From positions 1 to 32,995 of the forward strand of contig CALFBH010000053.1 in NCBI GenBank assembly GCA_937951615.1: a stretch of DNA of 32,995 nt, written 5' to 3'. The position numbers and the translations under genes are program-made. Of this stretch, positions 29,649 through 32,995 are shown one piece after another. This stretch comes from an uncultured Saprospiraceae bacterium. GTDB lineage: Bacteria > Bacteroidota > Bacteroidia > Chitinophagales > Saprospiraceae. Within the stretch, counting starts at the first letter, position 1, and each line of letters begins with the position of its first letter. The notes below the pieces were generated by a model. It was not told the origin of the DNA and did no database searches. It worked only from the letters and a program-made list of their open reading frames with translations.

Positions 29649-30701
29649 ATGAAAGCTAACTTTAAAATATTAGACACAACCCTACGCGACGGCAGCTACG
29701 CCATCAACTTCAATTTCACAGCAAGCGATACCGCTATAGTATCCAAAAAACTGGAAGAAGCAGGAATCCCTTACATCGAAATCGGACATGGCGTCGGTTT
29801 CAATGGCAGCGAAAAACACGGCAAAGCGCTGGAAAGCGACGAAGCTTATCTCAAAGCTGCCGCAGAAACATTGACAACTGCGAAGTTCGGCATGTTCTGC
29901 ATTCCCGGCATTGCCCGCTTGTCAGACATAGATATGGCGGCTGATTACGACATGGGCTTTGTGCGGGTCGGCACCAATGTCACGCAGGCAGAATTGTCAC
30001 AGCCTTTCATAGAAAAAGCCAAAAAGAAAGGCATGTTAGTCGCGGCAAATTTCATGAAATCCTATGGGCTTTCGCCAAAAGAATTTGCCAAAAAAGTCAA
30101 GCTATCAGAATCCTACGGAGCAGATACCGTGTATGTTGTAGATTCGGCAGGCGGCATGTTTCCGAAAGATGTCCGCGCCTACTACGAAGCCATCCGCGAA
30201 GTCACCGACATCTCGCTCGGCTTTCACGGACACAACAACCTCATGCTCGGCAATGCCAATACGCTCGAAGCCATTGAAGTCGGCTACGACATCGTAGACA
30301 CCTCGCTGCAAGGCATGGGGCGCAGTGCCGGAAATGCCTGTACAGAAACCTTAGTCGCTGCCCTACTCAAGCTCGGCTACGACCTCGACCTCGACTACCG
30401 CGCCCTGCTCGACATCGGGCATACCTACATCGCGCCACTATACAGCAGCAATGGCAGACATCCGCTCGACATCACTGCCGGCTATGCCGATTTCCATACG
30501 AGCTATATGCGCATGATTCACAAATACTCCGCAAAATATTCAGTCGATCCAGTCATTTTGATGCAGGAAATTAGCAAAATAGACAAAGTAGATGTCAGTG
30601 AAGAAAAACTGAATGAACTGGCGAGTAGCTTAGAACGAGAAGAAAATTTGTATATCGGCAAGTTTAATTTTAGTCGGTATTTTGGGGAAGAGCAGGGGTA
30701 G
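29649..30701 (+). CDS. DmpG/HMGL-like pyruvate aldolase of a polysaccharide locus
   Basis: A 350-residue TIM-barrel enzyme of the HMG-CoA-lyase/4-hydroxy-2-oxovalerate aldolase group. 'KILDTTLRDGSYAINF' (6-21) gives the metal-binding Asp and the neighbouring Arg; 'VDSAGGMFPKDV' (165-175) and 'GFHGHNNLMLGNA' (191-203) with His193 and His195 complete the metal site; 'GMGRSAGNACTE' is the glycine-rich loop. Similar genes occur in LPS and capsule loci and may build a branched or oxo-sugar or acyl group. The frame is open to 29601, but that part is repeat DNA, so the ATG at 29649 is chosen. There is no partner acylating aldehyde dehydrogenase, which argues against catechol breakdown. Confidence 0.9.
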   Translation: MKANFKILDTTLRDGSYAINFNFTASDTAIVSKKLEEAGIPYIEIGHGVGFNGSEKHGKALESDEAYLKAAAETLTTAKFGMFCIPGIARLSDIDMAADYDMGFVRVGTNVTQAELSQPFIEKAKKKGMLVAANFMKSYGLSPKEFAKKVKLSESYGADTVYVVDSAGGMFPKDVRAYYEAIREVTDISLGFHGHNNLMLGNANTLEAIEVGYDIVDTSLQGMGRSAGNACTETLVAALLKLGYDLDLDYRALLDIGHTYIAPLYSSNGRHPLDITAGYADFHTSYMRMIHKYSAKYSVDPVILMQEISKIDKVDVSEEKLNELASSLEREENLYIGKFNFSRYFGEEQG

Positions 30702-30759
30702 GGAGAGCTAAATAAACTGTAGATACATGTATTGATAAGGTTTTCCAATCAGTAAATTT

Positions 30760-31182
30760 ATGCCAGATATAAAATACAAGAGACCTGAAGGCAAAAAGAA
30801 ATACCTTTCTATTGCTAAACATCAGTCCAAAACAAAAAATAAATATGCCAAGTGGATAAGCATGAATGTTGAAAGAGATTTATTTGATTATGCAGATTAT
30901 GGTAATTTTCAAAAAAAAGATTATGGTAATTTAGAGTGGAAATGTGACGTTGGTAATCTTTGGAGTTTACAAGCAGATCGTTCTACTGTTGGACAAGATG
31001 GAGAGCAATTTGGATTCTTCGAAAAGCCAGTCAATCAAAACGGTGAATGGCACGGATTTCCAATAATTCCCTTCTCTAAGTCTAGATACAAACTTTCCAA
31101 TAGCCTCATTATAAGATGGGTAAAAGATGGAGTAATAAACCAAGATGATGTGCCTGCTATATTAAATAAAAAAAGAATATAA
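30760..31182 (+). CDS. unknown small protein, first of a pair
   Basis: A 140-residue soluble protein, rich in Lys, Tyr and Trp, without recognised domain, signal or membrane segment. 'GNLWSLQADRSTVGQDGEQFGFFEKPVNQNGEWHGFPIIPF' is the part most likely to be conserved. It ends one base before the next gene begins, so the two are co-translated. The base composition is AT-rich compared with the sugar genes upstream. Confidence 0.75.
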   Translation: MPDIKYKRPEGKKKYLSIAKHQSKTKNKYAKWISMNVERDLFDYADYGNFQKKDYGNLEWKCDVGNLWSLQADRSTVGQDGEQFGFFEKPVNQNGEWHGFPIIPFSKSRYKLSNSLIIRWVKDGVINQDDVPAILNKKRI

Positions 31183-31183
31183 C

Positions 31184-32116
31184 ATGAATATAGTAACATC
31201 AATGCATGTATATAATTCTCATTTATTTATTTCCTTTCTTGGGAAAGGAATTAGGATTTTTCCATTTCAAAGCATTAGAGAAAAATTCAATAATTCAAAT
31301 GCCGTATATCTAAGAGAAATTAGTTCAAATGAATCACTTCAAGAAATAATTACAACAAGACACATTTTATTAGGTGTAAAGAATTCCAGCATTTCATCAT
31401 TTGAACTAGAACAGAAAAATGAATCGAAGGTAGATATTGAATATCTAAATCAATATAAAGCGAATCAGTTGTCATTTGATTCACGCTATAGCGATTTATA
31501 TGTCTTGACCGAAGATGTCGGAATCATAAACATTAATTTTAGAAATCCATTCAAGGCAAAAATTAGTAAAACAATTATTCCTGAATCTTTTGAGAAATTA
31601 GGTGATCTCACTGTCTCAAATATGATAAGTGTAAATAAAAATATATTGCTTTCGATTAGAGGGTTTGGTGTTTCAAAAATAGATGAGAAAAATGCCAATA
31701 AATCTAGTGAGAATATTTACCGAACAGATGATGCACAAGATGTTGTATACTACTACCAAAAACAAATTGTAGTAATTGCAGATGGTATTCATGGAATATT
31801 GTTATTCGAAAATGAAGGTAAAGCCCCAATAAAACGAGTTGCTTTGCCACAATCTGATATTCCCCAAGAAATTCGTCTTTTTTACGGAAGGGTATTAGTT
31901 AAAGGTAAATATGGACTCTATTTATATGATTTTGACAATAGCTCTATCAAAGTTATTAAAGAAGGCTCTATTGGTGCAATTGCTGTATATTATAATTATA
32001 TTTTCTTTTCTAGTAATGGAGAGATTAATCTACTTTCATCAAGTGAAAACGCGTCGTCCCATTTTAAGCTAAAAGATGGATCAGAATTAGACATTAAGCT
32101 AAATAACTACAAATGA
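31184..32116 (+). CDS. beta-propeller-like protein of unknown function
   Basis: A 310-residue protein without a signal peptide. It is built from repeated short strand units of the type 'YSDLYVLTEDVGIININF', 'QIVVIADGIHGILLFENEG', 'GRVLVKGKYGLYLYDFDN' and 'YNYIFFSSNGEINLLS', each about 40-45 residues, which suggests a cytosolic beta-propeller, as in LVIVD-type repeats. No catalytic residues are evident. Paired with the small gene before it; I would expect a protein-protein complex, but nothing supports a more exact role. Confidence 0.75.
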   Translation: MNIVTSMHVYNSHLFISFLGKGIRIFPFQSIREKFNNSNAVYLREISSNESLQEIITTRHILLGVKNSSISSFELEQKNESKVDIEYLNQYKANQLSFDSRYSDLYVLTEDVGIININFRNPFKAKISKTIIPESFEKLGDLTVSNMISVNKNILLSIRGFGVSKIDEKNANKSSENIYRTDDAQDVVYYYQKQIVVIADGIHGILLFENEGKAPIKRVALPQSDIPQEIRLFYGRVLVKGKYGLYLYDFDNSSIKVIKEGSIGAIAVYYNYIFFSSNGEINLLSSSENASSHFKLKDGSELDIKLNNYK

Positions 32117-32169
32117 AAATTCCCATCATCCAAATAGGTAACTCAAAAGGCGTCCAAATCCTCGACTAA
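32113..32169 (+). pseudogene. MazE/AbrB-type antitoxin stump
   Basis: ATG followed by 'KIPIIQIGNSKGVQILD' and TAA: 18 codons. 'IIQIGNSKGI/V' is the hallmark beginning of the SpoVT-AbrB domain of MazE-like antitoxins, which usually continues for 60 or more residues. Here it breaks off into the ATTCGTGCATTCATGGC echo element. No MazF toxin follows. It overlaps the end of the propeller gene by four bases, so it once was, or became, joined to that operon. Confidence 0.65.
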
Positions 32170-32190
32170 TTCGTGCATTCATGGCAAAAG
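32170..32190. repeat. ATTCGTGCATTCATGGC echo element
   Basis: TTCGTGCATTCATGGCAAAA here and TCCTGCATTCGTGGCAAAC at about 1522-1541 are variants of one element. Here it truncates the MazE stump and supplies an upstream in-frame ATG to the next gene. Confidence 0.5.
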
Positions 32191-32216
32191 AACACGCCAT
32201 GATAAAGAACGAAAAA

Positions 32217-32669
32217 ATGCAACTAACAACAGAAATAAAAAAACACCTCAACAAAAGCGTCCTATGCTGGCTCGCAACGGCATCTGCTGAAAATGTCCCC
32301 AATGTATCGCCCAAAGAAATATTTACCCACTACGGAAAAGATAAAATCATCATTGCAAATATAGCCTCACCCCAATCCGTGAAAAACATCAAACAGAACG
32401 AAAACGTTTGTGTCAGTTTCATAGATATTTTAGTCCAAAAAGGATGTCAAATCAAAGGAACAGCTCGAATAATAGAGAAAACAGATACAGGATTTCCAGA
32501 AATGGAAAAAATATTATTAGAAATGACAGGCGGCAATTTTCCATTTGCGACCATCACTGAAATTTCTATCACACAGACTAAGCCCATCATCGCACCGAGA
32601 TACCTGCTTTATCCAGAAACGACCGAAGCGCAACAAATTGAAAGTGCAAAAAAGACGTATGGTTTTTGA
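32217..32669 (+). CDS. pyridoxamine 5'-phosphate oxidase-like flavin-binding protein
   Basis: A 150-residue split-barrel protein: 'VLCWLATASAENVPNVSPKEIFTHYGKDKIIIANIASPQSVKNIKQNENVCVSFIDILVQKGCQIKGTARII' is the typical core of PNPOx-like FMN- or F420-binding proteins. It probably binds FMN as a dimer. The true PNP oxidase motifs are absent, so the substrate is open. The frame has ATGs at 32181 and 32199 too, but the first lies in the echo element, and the one at 32217 gives the family's usual N-terminus; the choice is not certain. Confidence 0.85.
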   Translation: MQLTTEIKKHLNKSVLCWLATASAENVPNVSPKEIFTHYGKDKIIIANIASPQSVKNIKQNENVCVSFIDILVQKGCQIKGTARIIEKTDTGFPEMEKILLEMTGGNFPFATITEISITQTKPIIAPRYLLYPETTEAQQIESAKKTYGF

Positions 32670-32761
32670 ATCTGTCATTAAAATCAACACTCAGAACTAT
32701 GTTTCTGTAAATAATTTTACAACAATACTTTAAAATTGATATGCTGAAGTGGCGTTGGCCC

Positions 32762-32827
32762 GTCAAAAAAGTGTTTCGGGAGCTTGGTACGGTGTACCAA
32801 CTGCTTAGCAGAGGAGTTTTTTTTGAC
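32762..32827. other. branched-fold element
   Basis: Outer arms GTCAAAAAA (32762-32770) and TTTTTTGAC (32819-32827) enclose two perfect hairpins: TTGGTAC-GGT-GTACCAA (32784-32800) and CTGC-TTA-GCAG (32801-32811), followed by an eight-T run. It could be a terminator, a structured RNA or a mobile repeat. It lies in the 236-base stretch 32670-32905, which has no ORF. Confidence 0.55.
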
Positions 32828-32905
32828 AAGATTTTTTTGGTTCGTTTTTTTATCGAATCTTAGATTCAACCAATAAATGCAACGGCATTTTTTTTAGTTG
32901 AAAAA

Positions 32906-32955
32906 ACAAGTCCATCGTTCTTTTTTGCCTAGGCAAAAAAGAACGATGGACTTGT
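32906..32955. repeat. perfect 50-bp palindrome
   Basis: The 25 bases from 32906 (ACAAGTCCATCG...) are the exact reverse complement of the 25 that follow, with no loop; the centre is GCCTAGGC. Its right end supplies the TTG of the promoter listed next. Confidence 0.9.
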
Positions 32956-32981
32956 GGCGCAAATTTTTCCTCTTATCTTTG
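32953..32981 (+). promoter_or_regulatory. promoter for a gene beyond the window
   Basis: TTG at 32953-32955 and TATCTTTG at 32974-32981, an exact TAnnTTTG box with 18 bases between. The first gene it would serve starts after the end of the window. Confidence 0.55.
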
Positions 32982-32995
32982 GTTTTACAACAAGC

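Noticed and set aside
32762-32827. tRNA gene, because of a cloverleaf-like fold
   Set aside because: No anticodon loop of seven, no T-loop sequence, and the acceptor-like stem is A/T only.

Overview
The window looks like a chromosomal segment of a Bacteroidota bacterium, possibly of the Saprospiraceae type. The reasons are promoters of the TTG / TAnnTTTG kind, starts without Shine-Dalgarno sites, lipoproteins with the family's usual lipoboxes, a YPNP secretion-tail-like motif, an UpxY-type NusG paralogue inside a polysaccharide locus, and small gene pairs typical of that phylum. The phylum is a fairly safe inference; the genus is not. I see no rRNA, tRNA, CRISPR array, transposase or phage gene.

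Layout. Positions 1-4860 hold unrelated genes: an NTF2-like protein, a P-loop kinase-like protein, tadA, then on the minus strand a lipoprotein with a possible caspase-like His/Cys pair and rodA. From about 5130 to 30700 nearly everything is on the plus strand and forms a surface-polysaccharide locus. It opens with a promoter overlapped by two operator-like inverted repeats, a terminator-like hairpin in the leader, and a winged-helix regulator. Next come a UDP-HexNAc 4-epimerase, a first nonulosonic-acid set (NeuB-like synthase, NeuC-like epimerase, NusG/UpxY-like protein, 2-hydroxyacid dehydrogenase, CMP-sugar synthetase, Pse-associated methylase), a Wzt-type ABC ATPase, and a second, pseudaminic-acid-like set (PseB, GT2 glycosyltransferase, second NeuB-like synthase, GNAT acetyltransferase, sulfotransferase, PseF). 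The far part holds a fatty-acid-hydroxylase-family protein, a capsule-type glycosyltransferase with two coupled genes of unknown function, an SDR and a DmpG-like aldolase. Together they point to a nonulosonic-acid-containing, probably sulfated and methylated surface glycan exported by an ABC system. The Pse aminotransferase (PseC), the Pse hydrolase (PseG) and the Wzm permease are not in the window.

The locus is punctuated by small conflict-type modules, several of them broken: a HEPN-like ORF, an intact higBA pair, a nucleotidyltransferase pair, an AIPR-family putative anti-phage gene, an orphan DUF433 antitoxin, a VapBC-like pair whose toxin carries an internal deletion, and an 18-codon MazE/AbrB-like stump.

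The most unusual feature is the intergenic DNA. Almost every gap in the locus is filled with low-complexity 'echo' repeats of a few families: CAACAC-type arrays often facing GTGTTG arms, AACTTA arrays, a ~55-bp CTTAGTG/CTTCGTC element present three times, GAATATCGA arms, and ATGGTTCGATGGTT blocks. They commonly end a few bases before a start codon. The window ends with a branched fold and a perfect 50-bp palindrome overlapping a promoter for a gene outside the window.
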